The position numbers were made by a program, and so were the translations under genes. 64,000 nt of DNA from JAENVU01 sp038250905 (GTDB lineage: Bacteria > Actinomycetota > Acidimicrobiia > IMCC26256 > JAENVU01), in contig JBBSBV010000005.1 in NCBI GenBank assembly GCA_038250905.1, forward strand, positions 1 to 64,000, written 5' to 3'. Position 1 is the first letter of the stretch, and each line of letters starts with the position of its first letter. Positions 24,761-34,237 of the stretch are shown piece by piece. Under the pieces are notes generated by a model, which saw only the letters and a list, made by a program, of their open reading frames with translations, was not told the DNA's origin and searched no databases.

Positions 24761-25909
24761 TCAGCGCCAGCGCGTTGCGGGGTCGATCGCCCGCGGGTTG
24801 ATGCGGTCCTTGAATCGCTCGATGGTGTGGAGCACCGTCTCGATCAACTCGTCGGAGAGCAGACGCGGCTTCAGTCCCAACTCGAGGAGCCCGGTGTGGG
24901 TCGGGTTGTAGTAGTGCTCCTCGAGTTCGAAGCGCGGGTTGTCGACGTGGTTCAGCTCCGCGTTGTACCCGAGGTGACGCGCCGCAGTCACCACTTCTTC
25001 ACCGAGCTGGAGCACGGTGAACACCTCGGTGAACTGGTTGAAGACCCGCATCTCGCCGACGGCCGCCGGGTTGCGCGTCGCCAGCTCGATGCACTGGATC
25101 GTGTCCCGGATGTTGAGGAAGCCACGCGTCTGCATGCCCTTCCCGTACACCGTGATCGGATGACCCAGCACCGCCTGCACACAGAAGCGGTTGAGGGCCG
25201 TGCCGAAGATCTCGTCGTAGTCGAACCGGGTGAGCAACCGGTCGTCGAGCTCGGTGTCGTCGGTGTGGATTCCGTACACCACACCCTGGTTGAGATCGGT
25301 CGCCCGCATGCCCCACATCCGGCACGCGAAGTGGATGTTGTGCGTGTCGTGCACCTTGGAGAGGTGGTAGAAGCTGCCGGGCAGTTTCGGGAAGGGCAGC
25401 CGGTCGGTGCGACCGTTGTGGTCGAGGTCGATGTAGCCCTCTTCGATGTCGATGTTCGGCGTGCCGTACTCGCCCATCGTGCCGAGCTTCACCAGGTGGG
25501 CGTCGGGACACACCTCGTGCATCGCCCAGATCACGTTCATGCAACCTTCGACGTTGTTGCGCTGGGTCTCCCACGCGTGATCGCGGTCGATCATGGAGTA
25601 GGGCGCCGACGCGATCTCGCCGTAGTGGACGATCGTGTCCGGCATGAAGCTGCGGAACAGCGCGAGGAGGTTCTTGTAGTCGCAGATGTCGAGGATGTGC
25701 GACTCGATCCGCTTGCCGCTGATCTGCTCCCACGCTGCGACGCGATCCTGGATCGGTGCGATGGGCGTGAGGCTGTCGGTGCCGCGCTCGAGGTGACCAC
25801 TCCGTCGCGTGAAGTTGTCGACGATCGCGACGTCGTCGCCCAGCCGCGAGAAGTGCATCGCGGTCGGCCACCCGAGGTAACCGTCGCCGCCAAGGATCAG
25901 AATGCGCAT
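24761..25909 (-). CDS. sqdB: UDP-sulfoquinovose synthase (SQD1/SqdB family)
   Basis: A 382-residue short-chain dehydrogenase that makes UDP-sulfoquinovose from UDP-glucose and sulfite. MRILILGGDGYLGWPTAMHF is the NAD site; KLGTMGEYGTPNIDIEEG gives the catalytic Thr and the family-specific loop; FYHLSKVHDTHNIHFAC gives the Tyr/Lys pair. LNQGVVYG and HYYNPTHTGL also match SQD1. It stands among glycosyltransferases with no obvious sulfolipid synthase beside it, so the sulfosugar could go to a glycan or to a lipid. The ATG at 25909 gives the full conserved N-terminus. Confidence 0.9.
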   Translation of the reverse strand: MRILILGGDGYLGWPTAMHFSRLGDDVAIVDNFTRRSGHLERGTDSLTPIAPIQDRVAAWEQISGKRIESHILDICDYKNLLALFRSFMPDTIVHYGEIASAPYSMIDRDHAWETQRNNVEGCMNVIWAMHEVCPDAHLVKLGTMGEYGTPNIDIEEGYIDLDHNGRTDRLPFPKLPGSFYHLSKVHDTHNIHFACRMWGMRATDLNQGVVYGIHTDDTELDDRLLTRFDYDEIFGTALNRFCVQAVLGHPITVYGKGMQTRGFLNIRDTIQCIELATRNPAAVGEMRVFNQFTEVFTVLQLGEEVVTAARHLGYNAELNHVDNPRFELEEHYYNPTHTGLLELGLKPRLLSDELIETVLHTIERFKDRINPRAIDPATRWR

Positions 25910-25982
25910 GTGAACTCCGTTGTCGTTTCGGCATTGGGGATCCAGCACCCCACCCGATGCACGTGCCCGCTGGGCACGGAGG

Positions 25983-27290
25983 TTATCGGTCACCACCCGC
26001 GCGATCGGGGACCGGAGACGCGGCACGCGCGTGCGCCATCGGTCGGCGCAGGAGCAGTCCCATCGCGACGGCGGACGTGACCGTTCCGGCGAGGAAGCCC
26101 ACTTCCACGCGGGTGAGGACATCGGCGCCGAACACCACGCAGAGCGCGAGTACCCCGACCCCGATCGCCCATGCCCACATTGCGCGATTCGGGCATTCGA
26201 GGGCAACCAGGGCCTGCGCGACCGTGAGGGCGACGAGGTAGATGCAACTGGCCGCGGCGAGGACCGCGAAATCCGACGCGCCGAGCGCGAACCCGTCGCC
26301 CCAGCCGAGACGCACCACGGTCGGGCCGAGGAGCGCGGCGCCGCCCGCGGCGACCGCGACGAGCACGATCAACGCCCGCACCAGTGCGGCCGTCTCGGCG
26401 GCCAGCACCTCGGCGTGTCCGCCCCCGGCGTGGTGGGAGAGGCGCGGGAGCAACGCGGCCTGCGCGGCTTGGAAGAGGAAGACAGGCACCCGCGCCACGA
26501 TCAGGCTGGCGACGAACGCGCTGGTCAACTGTCCGGCGTGCGGCGCGAGCAACCGCACCGAAACCGGCCCGAGGTTCACGAGGGCCTGCGCGAAGAGCGC
26601 CCCGGCGAACAGCCACCCGAGCGATCGGGTCAGTTCCGACCAGGCCGACGATGGCCCCCGGCCACCGAAGTCGGCTCGTTCGGTACCGATGAGCGCAACG
26701 CCCACCCCGACGAAGGGCGCAACCGCCAGCACCAACCCGTACGGTCCGGCACTCCCGATGCCCACCGCCGCGAGGATCCCGACCGCCACCACCCGCACCC
26801 CGGCTTCGGCGCCGATGAGCCGGCCGTAGGCGCCGAAGCGCGCACTGCCGGCCAGCACGCCCCGCACGAGGTACTCGAGCATCGTGCCGACGAAGAGGAT
26901 GGCGAACGAGACGAGGAGCAACCAGTTCCCGCCGAAGAGCCGGTCGACCAGCCAGGATCCCGCCGCGAAGATCGCGATGACCACCACGACCGTGAAGACG
27001 CCACCGGCGATGGCCGCGCGAAGCACGACCGGACCCACGCCAACGTGTCGCGCCCGCCGACTCGAGATCGCCCGGGAGACCTCCTGTTCCAGCGGGAGAC
27101 CGGCCGCCTGGCCGACGAGGAAGCCGACGACCCACAGCGTGGAGAGTCCCGAGGCGCTCTCGGGACCGAGCGCGCGACCGGTGATCGCGAGGAACGCGTA
27201 CGCCAGCGCGCCACTCGCGGCGATCCAGATGCCCACGGCACCCGTTCCCGTCGGCAACACGGTGCTCCACCGTTGTATGGCGCGGTTCAT
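25983..27290 (-). CDS. MOP-family polysaccharide flippase-like protein (paralogue 1)
   Basis: A 435-residue membrane protein with about 12 helices. GLPLEQEVSRAISSRRARH near the N-terminus and RVEVGFLAGTVTSAV near the C-terminus are shared with the protein at 40967-42304, marking the two as paralogues of one Wzx/MurJ-like family. It would flip a lipid-linked oligosaccharide made by the neighbouring enzymes. The ATG at 27290 is chosen because conservation with the paralogue starts just after it. 73 bp separate it from sqdB. Confidence 0.75.
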   Translation of the reverse strand: MNRAIQRWSTVLPTGTGAVGIWIAASGALAYAFLAITGRALGPESASGLSTLWVVGFLVGQAAGLPLEQEVSRAISSRRARHVGVGPVVLRAAIAGGVFTVVVVIAIFAAGSWLVDRLFGGNWLLLVSFAILFVGTMLEYLVRGVLAGSARFGAYGRLIGAEAGVRVVAVGILAAVGIGSAGPYGLVLAVAPFVGVGVALIGTERADFGGRGPSSAWSELTRSLGWLFAGALFAQALVNLGPVSVRLLAPHAGQLTSAFVASLIVARVPVFLFQAAQAALLPRLSHHAGGGHAEVLAAETAALVRALIVLVAVAAGGAALLGPTVVRLGWGDGFALGASDFAVLAAASCIYLVALTVAQALVALECPNRAMWAWAIGVGVLALCVVFGADVLTRVEVGFLAGTVTSAVAMGLLLRRPMAHARAASPVPDRAGGDR

Positions 27291-27439
27291 ACGCGCCGCT
27301 AGCGACCGGAGTCGATGATGCGGCAGTGCAGGCTGCGTGCGGCGTTCCCAGCCGCGTGGCCAACCTTCGCGCGATCCATGGATCGACCGTATCGGGTCGG
27401 CTGTGCCCTTACGGGGACGGTCGGGCGAAGGCGACCCGG

Positions 27440-27445
27440 TAGCCT
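27440..27445 (+). promoter_or_regulatory. -10 box of metH
   Basis: TAGCCT ten bases before the metH ATG, implying a very short or absent leader. This leaves no room for a cobalamin or SAM riboswitch in the transcript. Confidence 0.4.
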
Positions 27446-27455
27446 GGACTGCCTC

Positions 27456-30400
27456 ATGTCGGACTTTCTTGCCACCTTGCCCGAACGCGTCCTGATCCTC
27501 GACGGTGCCTTCGGCACGTGGGTCCAGGGCCAGGATCTCGGACCCGAGGACTTCGGCGGCGAGGCCCTCGAAGGCTGCAACGAACACCTCGTCGTCACCC
27601 GCCCCGAACTGATCCGCCAGATGCACTCCGAATACTTCGCAGTGGGCGTGGACGCGGTGGAGACCGCCACGTTCGGATCCTTCGGCCTCGTGCTCAACGA
27701 GTACGGCATCGCCGATCAGGCCTACGACATGAACGTCACCGCCGCCCGCCTCGCCAAGGAGGCGGCCGAGGAGTTCAGCACCCCCGACCGGCCCCGGTGG
27801 GTCGTCGGCTCGATCGGCCCCGGCACCCGACTGCCCTCACTCGGTGCGATCACGTTCGTCGACCTGCGGACCGACTACCAGGAGCAAGCCGCCGGCCTCA
27901 TCGCCGGTGGCGTCGACGTGCTCCTGGTGGAGACCGTCTACGACCTGCTCCAGGCCAAGGCCGCGCTGGTCGCGTGCCGGCGCGCCATGGCCGACGCCGG
28001 ACGTGAACTCCCGCTCATGGTCCAGGTCACGATGGAGACCACCGGGCGCATGCTCGTCGGATCCGAGATCGGTGCCGCGGTCAACGCGCTCGAGGCGATG
28101 CGACCCGATGTGATCGGCCTCAACTGCGCCACCGGTCCCAACGAGATGACCGAGCACCTGCGCTACCTCGCCCAACACGGCCGCACGTTCCTCTCGTGTC
28201 TCCCCAACGCGGGCCTGCCGTCGGTGGTCGACGGCCACACGCACTACGACCTCACGCCGCCACTCCTCGCCGACGCGCACGAGCGGTTCGTCGCGGAGTT
28301 CGGGCTCAACGTTGTCGGTGGTTGCTGCGGCACCACGCCCGAGCACCTCGCCGCGGTGGTCGAGCGCCTCGGCCCCGACCGCGCCCCGGTCCCGCGCACC
28401 CCGCGTTCGGAGCCGGGCTGTTCGAGCATCTACTCGGCCGTCCCCTACCACCAGGAACTCGCGTACCTCGCGGTCGGCGAGCGCACCAACGCCAACGGTT
28501 CGAAGAAGTTCCGCGACGCGATGCTCGACGCCGACTGGGACACCTGTGTGCAGATGGCGCGCGAACAGGTGAAGGAAGGCGCCCACGTCCTCGACGTCTG
28601 CGTCGACTACGTCGGGCGTGACGGCACCGCCGACATGAACGAGATCGCATCGCGCTTCGCCACGCAGGCCGCGCTCCCGCTCGTGTTCGACTCCACCGAA
28701 CCCCAGGTGCTCGAGGCCGGGCTCCAGCACTCCGGCGGGAAGGCGATCCTCAACTCCGCCAACCTCGAGGACGGCGAGGCGCCGGGGTCCCGGCTCGACC
28801 GCGTCTTCACCCTCGCCAGCGAGTACGGCGCGGCCGTGATCTGCCTCGCGATCGACGAGGAGGGCCAGGCCCGCGACGCCGACTGGAAGCTGCGGGTCTG
28901 CAAGCGGATCTACACGCTCGCGACCGAGCAGTACGGCATCGACCCCACCGACCTCATCTTCGACATGCTCACGTTCCCACTCGGGTCCGGCCAGGACGAG
29001 TTGCGGCGCGACGGCATCGAGACCATCGAGGCGATCCGGCGCGCCAAGGACGAGTTGCCGGGATCGTCGACGATCCTGGGCCTCTCGAACGTGAGCTTCG
29101 GTCTGAAGCCCGCGATCCGCCACGTGCTCAACAGCGTGTTCCTCCACGAGTGCCGGGAGGCCGGCCTCGACGCCGCCATCGCCCACGCGGCCCGGATCAT
29201 GCCGATGCACAAGATCGACGACCGCGCCCGCGAAGTGGCGCTCGACCTGATCTACGACCGGCGGACCGCGACCTACGACCCGCTCACCGAGTTGCTCAAC
29301 CTCTTCGAAGGCGTCGAGGCGGGTGCGGTCGAACGCGAGGACCGTTCGGGATGGCCGGTGGAGGAACGACTCAGCCACCGCATCATCGACGGCGACCGCG
29401 ACGGCCTCACCGACGAGATCGACGAAGCACTCGCGGGCGGGCGCAAGGCACTGTCGATCATCAACGACGTGCTGCTCGAGGGCATGAAGGTCGTCGGCGA
29501 CCTGTTCGGCCGCGGCGAGATGCAGCTGCCGTTCGTGCTCCAGAGCGCGGAGACGATGAAGGCCGCGGTCGCGCACCTCGAACCCCACATGGAGAAGGCC
29601 GACGCCGGCGGGAAGGGGGTCGTCGTCATCGGCACGGTGAAGGGCGACGTCCACGACATCGGGAAGAACCTCGTCGACATCATCCTCACGAACAACGGGT
29701 ACGAGGTCCACAACATCGGGATCAAGGCGCCGCTCCAGACCTTCGTCGACAAGGCGAAGGAAGTTTCGGCGGACGCCATCGGGATGAGCGGGCTGCTCGT
29801 GAAGAGCACGATCATCATGCGCGAGAACCTGCTGGAGATGAACGCGCTCGGCCTCGCCGACGTGCCGGTGCTCCTCGGCGGCGCCGCACTCACGCGCAAC
29901 TACGTGGAGGTGGATCTCCGCGAGGTCTACGAAGGTCGCCTCTTCTACGGCAAGGACGCGTTCGAGGGACTCCACACCATGGACACCCTCATCGACGCGA
30001 AGCGCAACGGCACCATGGACCCGGACTTCGGTCGCGCCCCGGGCGGGCGCAAGCTCCCGCCGCGCAAGAGTGAGCAGCCGGTGGAGGACGTCGACATCCC
30101 CGCGCGATCGGACGTCGCCACCGACGTCCCGATCTTCGTGCCGCCGTTCCTCGGCGCCCGGGTCGCCAAGGGCGTGTCCCTCGACGAGATCGCCGGGTAC
30201 ATCAACGAGACCGCGCTGTTCCGCAACCAGTGGCAGTTCCGCCCCGAGAGCGGTGAGAACGACGACGACTTCAAGACCCGGATCCGGCCCACGCTGCGCG
30301 CCGAACTCGACAGTGCGAAGTCACTCGGCTGGCTGGTCCCCGCGGTGGCATGGGGATACTTCCCGGTCAATGCCGACGGCACCGACCTCATCGTCTGGAC

Positions 30401-30917
30401 CGACGACGACCGGCGCATCGAACGGTGCCGGTTCACGTTCCCGCGCCAGCGCAAGGACCGCTTCCTCAGCATCTCCGACTTCTTCCGGCCGGTCGACTCC
30501 GGCGACGCCGACTACGCGGGGTTCCACGTGGTCACCGTCGGATCCGAGGCGACCGCACGCGAACGCGAACTGTTCGCCGAGAACCGGTATCAGGAGTACC
30601 TGCTCTGCCACGGGTTGTCGGTGGAGATGACCGAGGCCCTCGCGGAACTCTGGCATCGCCGCATCCGCGAGGAATGGGGCTTCGCCGACGAGGACGGGCC
30701 GTCGCTGGCCGGCCTGTTCCGCCAGAAGTACCGGGGCTCGCGCTACTCCTGGGGCTATCCCGCGTGCCCGGACCTCGAGGACCAGGAGAAGCTGGTCGAT
30801 CTGCTCGAGGTCGACCGCATCGGCGTCGTGCTGACCGAGGAGTTCCAGCTCGAGCCCGAGCAGTCGACCAGCGCCATCATCGTGCCGCACCCCGAGGCCA
30901 AGTACTTCGTCGTCTGA
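27456..30917 (+). CDS. metH: Cobalamin-dependent methionine synthase
   Basis: A complete 1153-residue MetH that moves a methyl group from 5-methyltetrahydrofolate through cobalamin to homocysteine. Order: homocysteine domain (1-320; LILDGAFGTWVQG, zinc Cys in GLNCATGP and GGCCGTTPEH), folate domain (from about 335; GERTNANGSKKFRD), helical cap (about 640-720), B12 domain with GDVHDIGKN near 730, where the His binds cobalt from below, and the AdoMet reactivation domain (about 890-1153). All modules are present and uninterrupted. The ATG is 10 bases after a TAGCCT box. Confidence 0.97.
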   Translation: MSDFLATLPERVLILDGAFGTWVQGQDLGPEDFGGEALEGCNEHLVVTRPELIRQMHSEYFAVGVDAVETATFGSFGLVLNEYGIADQAYDMNVTAARLAKEAAEEFSTPDRPRWVVGSIGPGTRLPSLGAITFVDLRTDYQEQAAGLIAGGVDVLLVETVYDLLQAKAALVACRRAMADAGRELPLMVQVTMETTGRMLVGSEIGAAVNALEAMRPDVIGLNCATGPNEMTEHLRYLAQHGRTFLSCLPNAGLPSVVDGHTHYDLTPPLLADAHERFVAEFGLNVVGGCCGTTPEHLAAVVERLGPDRAPVPRTPRSEPGCSSIYSAVPYHQELAYLAVGERTNANGSKKFRDAMLDADWDTCVQMAREQVKEGAHVLDVCVDYVGRDGTADMNEIASRFATQAALPLVFDSTEPQVLEAGLQHSGGKAILNSANLEDGEAPGSRLDRVFTLASEYGAAVICLAIDEEGQARDADWKLRVCKRIYTLATEQYGIDPTDLIFDMLTFPLGSGQDELRRDGIETIEAIRRAKDELPGSSTILGLSNVSFGLKPAIRHVLNSVFLHECREAGLDAAIAHAARIMPMHKIDDRAREVALDLIYDRRTATYDPLTELLNLFEGVEAGAVEREDRSGWPVEERLSHRIIDGDRDGLTDEIDEALAGGRKALSIINDVLLEGMKVVGDLFGRGEMQLPFVLQSAETMKAAVAHLEPHMEKADAGGKGVVVIGTVKGDVHDIGKNLVDIILTNNGYEVHNIGIKAPLQTFVDKAKEVSADAIGMSGLLVKSTIIMRENLLEMNALGLADVPVLLGGAALTRNYVEVDLREVYEGRLFYGKDAFEGLHTMDTLIDAKRNGTMDPDFGRAPGGRKLPPRKSEQPVEDVDIPARSDVATDVPIFVPPFLGARVAKGVSLDEIAGYINETALFRNQWQFRPESGENDDDFKTRIRPTLRAELDSAKSLGWLVPAVAWGYFPVNADGTDLIVWTDDDRRIERCRFTFPRQRKDRFLSISDFFRPVDSGDADYAGFHVVTVGSEATARERELFAENRYQEYLLCHGLSVEMTEALAELWHRRIREEWGFADEDGPSLAGLFRQKYRGSRYSWGYPACPDLEDQEKLVDLLEVDRIGVVLTEEFQLEPEQSTSAIIVPHPEAKYFVV

Positions 30918-30965
30918 CCCGCGCCATCGTCGGTGCGGTCGGAACCACGAAATCCATACGGTCGT

Positions 30966-30971
30966 TACACT
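30966..30971 (+). promoter_or_regulatory. -10 box of the 590-aa membrane gene
   Basis: TACACT eight bases before the ATG at 30980; consistent with a leaderless message. Confidence 0.4.
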
Positions 30972-30979
30972 CCAGGTCG

Positions 30980-32752
30980 ATGACGCGCCGGTCGCCAACG
31001 GACGCGGCCGAACCGTCGGATCCGTACCGGATCCGACGGCCGGTGCTCGTCACACTGCTCTTCCTCGTGGTGATCGCGATCGCCCTCCGACCCACGCTCC
31101 ACGACCTGACGCACACGCTGACCAACCTCGGCGATCCCGCGATCTACGGGTGGAATCTCTCGTGGAGCAGTCACACCCTCGCATCGCATCCGACCCAGGT
31201 CTTCCAGGCCAACATCTTCTGGCCCCATCCCGACTCACTCGCGTACACCGACTCCCTGCTGCTCCTCGTACCGCCGTACGCGCTCGTGCGCGCGCTGGGC
31301 GGATCGTGGGCCCTGAGTCTGAACGTCGTGACCATCGAGGTCCTCCTGTTCACCCTCGGCGCCACGTATGCGCTGCTCCGTCGATTGACCGGACGGACCG
31401 ACGCGGCGATTCTCGGAGCCATCGCCTTCGGGTTCTCGAGCTATTCGTTCGGTCACATCGGCCACATCCATCTGCTCCTCGTCGGTCAGTACTCGCTCGG
31501 TTTCCTCCTCACGTTCCGCATCCTCGACCGTCCCCGCATCCGAGATGCCGTGTTCCTCGGCCTCCTCAACGTGAGCATGTTCCTCGGGTCGCTCTATTAC
31601 GCGCTCACGTGGGTCATCTGTCTCGCGACCATCCTGGTGATCTGGTTCGTCGTCAAGCGCGCCCGACTGTCGGCCCCGATGTGGCGCGCGATCGTGGTGA
31701 CCGGTCTCGTCTCGCTGCTTGCGATCCCGGTGATCATCCCGTACGCGCGGCTGAGCACGAAGCGACCACTGGTGGCGGAATGGAGTTCGAAGGCGACCGA
31801 CGCCATCACGGTCGCGCCGGGCAGCTATCTCTACCCGGGGCTCGATGCGGCCGCCGACGACCGTCCCGCCCGGCGGGAGCATTCCTTCTTCCCCGGCTTC
31901 TCCACCGGTGTCTTCGCACTGGCCGGAGTCGGATTCCTCATCGCGGGGCTGCGGCGACGCGGTCGAGGCGCGCCCAACCCGGCCGCCGACGCGGTCCGGC
32001 GGCAGCGCCGGGAGATCGGCCTCATGCTGGCCGCCGCGGCGGCCAGCCTCGTCGTCGCCATCGGGCCGGAGGCGTTCGGGCAGGCGATGCCGTTCACGTG
32101 GCTACACCAGCACGTCCCGGGGTTCGGCGGGATCCGCGTCACCGCCCGCTTCGCGGTTCCGGCGCTGCTCGCGTGCTGTGCATTGGCCGCGATCGGATAC
32201 TCCGCCCTGACGGCACGGCTCAAGCCGCGCGCCGCATTGGCAGTCGTGACGCTGATGATCGCGCTGCTGATGGTCGAGCAGGCCGCGCCGCTCACCCACG
32301 TGGACGTGCCCGAGAATCGCAGCGCACTCGCCGTGTACCACGCGCTCGACCATCGTCCGGCCGGCGCGGTCGCCGAGCTTCCGATGGAGAGTCCCGCCGC
32401 CCGCGACGGCGGGCTCGCGTGGTCCTACGTGGAAGCGGTCCGCATGCTCTACTCGACCCTCGACTGGCATCCGCGGGTCAACGGTCAGTCGGGAGGCTGG
32501 CCCGACGACTACATCCCGAACGTCGACGCGATCAACCAGTACCCGGCGCCGGCCGGGGCCGACGCCGTCGCGCGGCTGCACGTCCGCTACCTGATCCTCC
32601 ACACCCACACGACGGCCGGTTTCCCGCAGCTCTCCGGCGCGCGGGTCCGATCGATCCTCGACCACCTCCCGCCCGGCGCGACCGCACACCGGTACGGCAC
32701 GGCGTGGCTCGTCGACCTCGGCCCCGGACCGGTCCGCAACGCCCAACAGTGA
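30980..32752 (+). CDS. Integral-membrane protein, GT-C-like
   Basis: A 590-residue protein with one helix after a short charged start (VLVTLLFLVVIAIALRP), then about ten more up to residue 440 and a soluble tail. The first long loop has LGDPAIYGWNLSWSSHTL followed by FWPHPDSLAYTDSLL, the Asp-bearing loop of a family of uncharacterised bacterial GT-C proteins. The C-terminal VPGFGGIRVTARFAVPALLA segment is also typical of that group. No neighbour defines the substrate. The ATG follows a TACACT box. Confidence 0.6.
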   Translation: MTRRSPTDAAEPSDPYRIRRPVLVTLLFLVVIAIALRPTLHDLTHTLTNLGDPAIYGWNLSWSSHTLASHPTQVFQANIFWPHPDSLAYTDSLLLLVPPYALVRALGGSWALSLNVVTIEVLLFTLGATYALLRRLTGRTDAAILGAIAFGFSSYSFGHIGHIHLLLVGQYSLGFLLTFRILDRPRIRDAVFLGLLNVSMFLGSLYYALTWVICLATILVIWFVVKRARLSAPMWRAIVVTGLVSLLAIPVIIPYARLSTKRPLVAEWSSKATDAITVAPGSYLYPGLDAAADDRPARREHSFFPGFSTGVFALAGVGFLIAGLRRRGRGAPNPAADAVRRQRREIGLMLAAAAASLVVAIGPEAFGQAMPFTWLHQHVPGFGGIRVTARFAVPALLACCALAAIGYSALTARLKPRAALAVVTLMIALLMVEQAAPLTHVDVPENRSALAVYHALDHRPAGAVAELPMESPAARDGGLAWSYVEAVRMLYSTLDWHPRVNGQSGGWPDDYIPNVDAINQYPAPAGADAVARLHVRYLILHTHTTAGFPQLSGARVRSILDHLPPGATAHRYGTAWLVDLGPGPVRNAQQ

Positions 32753-32782
32753 AGCCGGGCCGAACGCGGTCGTACGTCGGGA

Positions 32783-34237
32783 TCAGCGACACGCCGCGAT
32801 GAGCGCGTCGATCATCGAACGGATCGAAGTGATCTCCGCTTTCGTCGGCTCCTGGTCGTAGTGCGCGACGAGGACCGCGAACTCGGGTCGGTCCAGCATG
32901 CGGTCGCCGATGCACGACGCGATCGGACCCGGCGCACCGCCGCTCACCAACTCACCGACCAACGACGAGCGCACGGCGGCCAGACTCAACGCCGATGCGG
33001 CGGTGTTCGGCGGTGCGAGCGCGGCGCGCCCGGCGTCGCACGCGTGCACCCGGGCACCGGATCGGGTGGCGTGCACCTGCGCACCGGGGAGGGCCGCGGC
33101 CCAGAGCTCCAGCGCGACGTTCAATCGGTGGGCACCGGACCGCGTCCGGGTGGCCAGGGCGACGTCCACACACACCGTGCCGTCCCGGCCCCGCGAGATC
33201 AGCTCACGCCCGTTCGACCATGTGTCGGCGGCCCGGAGTGCCGTGGGCGCCGGCACCCGGCTGGCCAGGAGGAAGAACACGTCCGCCGCGCCGAAGTCGT
33301 CGGGCTGGTGGACCGCGAGGCGACGAGCACCGCGCGGTAGCGCCGGCCGCGCCAGTTTCGGGAGCTGCTCGCGGTCGAGGGCCTCCGAGGGCAGGAGGAA
33401 ATCGAGCTGTGTGTTCGGCGGCCTCCGGAACGCGCTCGCCAGGCCGGGCCGGTGGTCGGCGGCGAGAATCGCGTCCACCATCTGGGGACCGAGCGCGTAC
33501 GGCGCTTCCAACTCGGCGCCGACGATGCCCTCGGATGCTGCCCGGGCCCCGATGTCGGGAACCTCGGGCTGACCGCTCGCCGACCCGTCGGGGCCTTCGG
33601 CCCGATCGATGAACTTCTGGTCCTTGGCGCTCAGCCCGTCGTAGTACTTGTTCTCGATGCGCGTGGCGTCGCCTTCGACGAGGGCGAGTTCCGCGTCCTG
33701 CGCGCCGGAGGACTTCGCCTCGCGGTTGATGCGTTCGAGGTCGTAGTGCTGGTCCTGCAACGCGTGGGTGAGTTCGTGGGCGAGGGTGATGCGGGCCTCG
33801 GCGTCGAGGGTGGTCCCCCGCACGACGATCTTCTTCGCGTCCGAGTCGTAGTACGCGAGCACGCTCGCGCCCTGCACCTCGTTGGTGGCCCGGAACAGGT
33901 CGAAGTCGCCGGCGACCAGTCCGAGGGCGCGCAGTTCGGCCTCGGATACCGCGAGTTGCCGGCGCTGCTGCTTCGTCGTCTTGGCCTGGTCCTGGGTCAC
34001 GCGCTTGCGGAACCTGGCGACGGGAAGGAACTCGGCGGGCACCGGGTGCTCGAAGCGGAGGTGCCGCAGCTGCTCCACCCGGTGCGCGATCGGTGCGAGC
34101 CGCGGATCCCAGCGGGCGGAGCGACGCGCGCCGGCCGGTGCCGGCGTCGTCATCAGGACCAGACTCAACGCGACCGCCGTCGTCACCGCTCTGCGAACTC
34201 GTCGCCCCTGTTTCGTGGCCGGAGGCGACGGCGTCAT
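32783..34237 (-). CDS. Secreted HExxH metallopeptidase-like protein
   Basis: A 484-residue exported protein. The N-terminus is a signal peptide (VTTAVALSLVLMTTPAPAGA). A zinc site HELTHALQDQHYDL lies near 150-163 and the acidic LALVEGDATRIENKYYD about 25 residues later supplies a likely Glu ligand, as in gluzincins. The C-terminal half is unassigned. The role is unknown. It is the last gene of the lpdA operon and overlaps its upstream neighbour by ATGA. Confidence 0.7.
   Translation of the reverse strand: MTPSPPATKQGRRVRRAVTTAVALSLVLMTTPAPAGARRSARWDPRLAPIAHRVEQLRHLRFEHPVPAEFLPVARFRKRVTQDQAKTTKQQRRQLAVSEAELRALGLVAGDFDLFRATNEVQGASVLAYYDSDAKKIVVRGTTLDAEARITLAHELTHALQDQHYDLERINREAKSSGAQDAELALVEGDATRIENKYYDGLSAKDQKFIDRAEGPDGSASGQPEVPDIGARAASEGIVGAELEAPYALGPQMVDAILAADHRPGLASAFRRPPNTQLDFLLPSEALDREQLPKLARPALPRGARRLAVHQPDDFGAADVFFLLASRVPAPTALRAADTWSNGRELISRGRDGTVCVDVALATRTRSGAHRLNVALELWAAALPGAQVHATRSGARVHACDAGRAALAPPNTAASALSLAAVRSSLVGELVSGGAPGPIASCIGDRMLDRPEFAVLVAHYDQEPTKAEITSIRSMIDALIAACR

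Noticed and set aside
27291..27455. Riboswitch upstream of metH
   Set aside because: Cobalamin, SAM or SAH elements were considered, but the -10 box lies 10 bp from the ATG and no conserved riboswitch core was seen.
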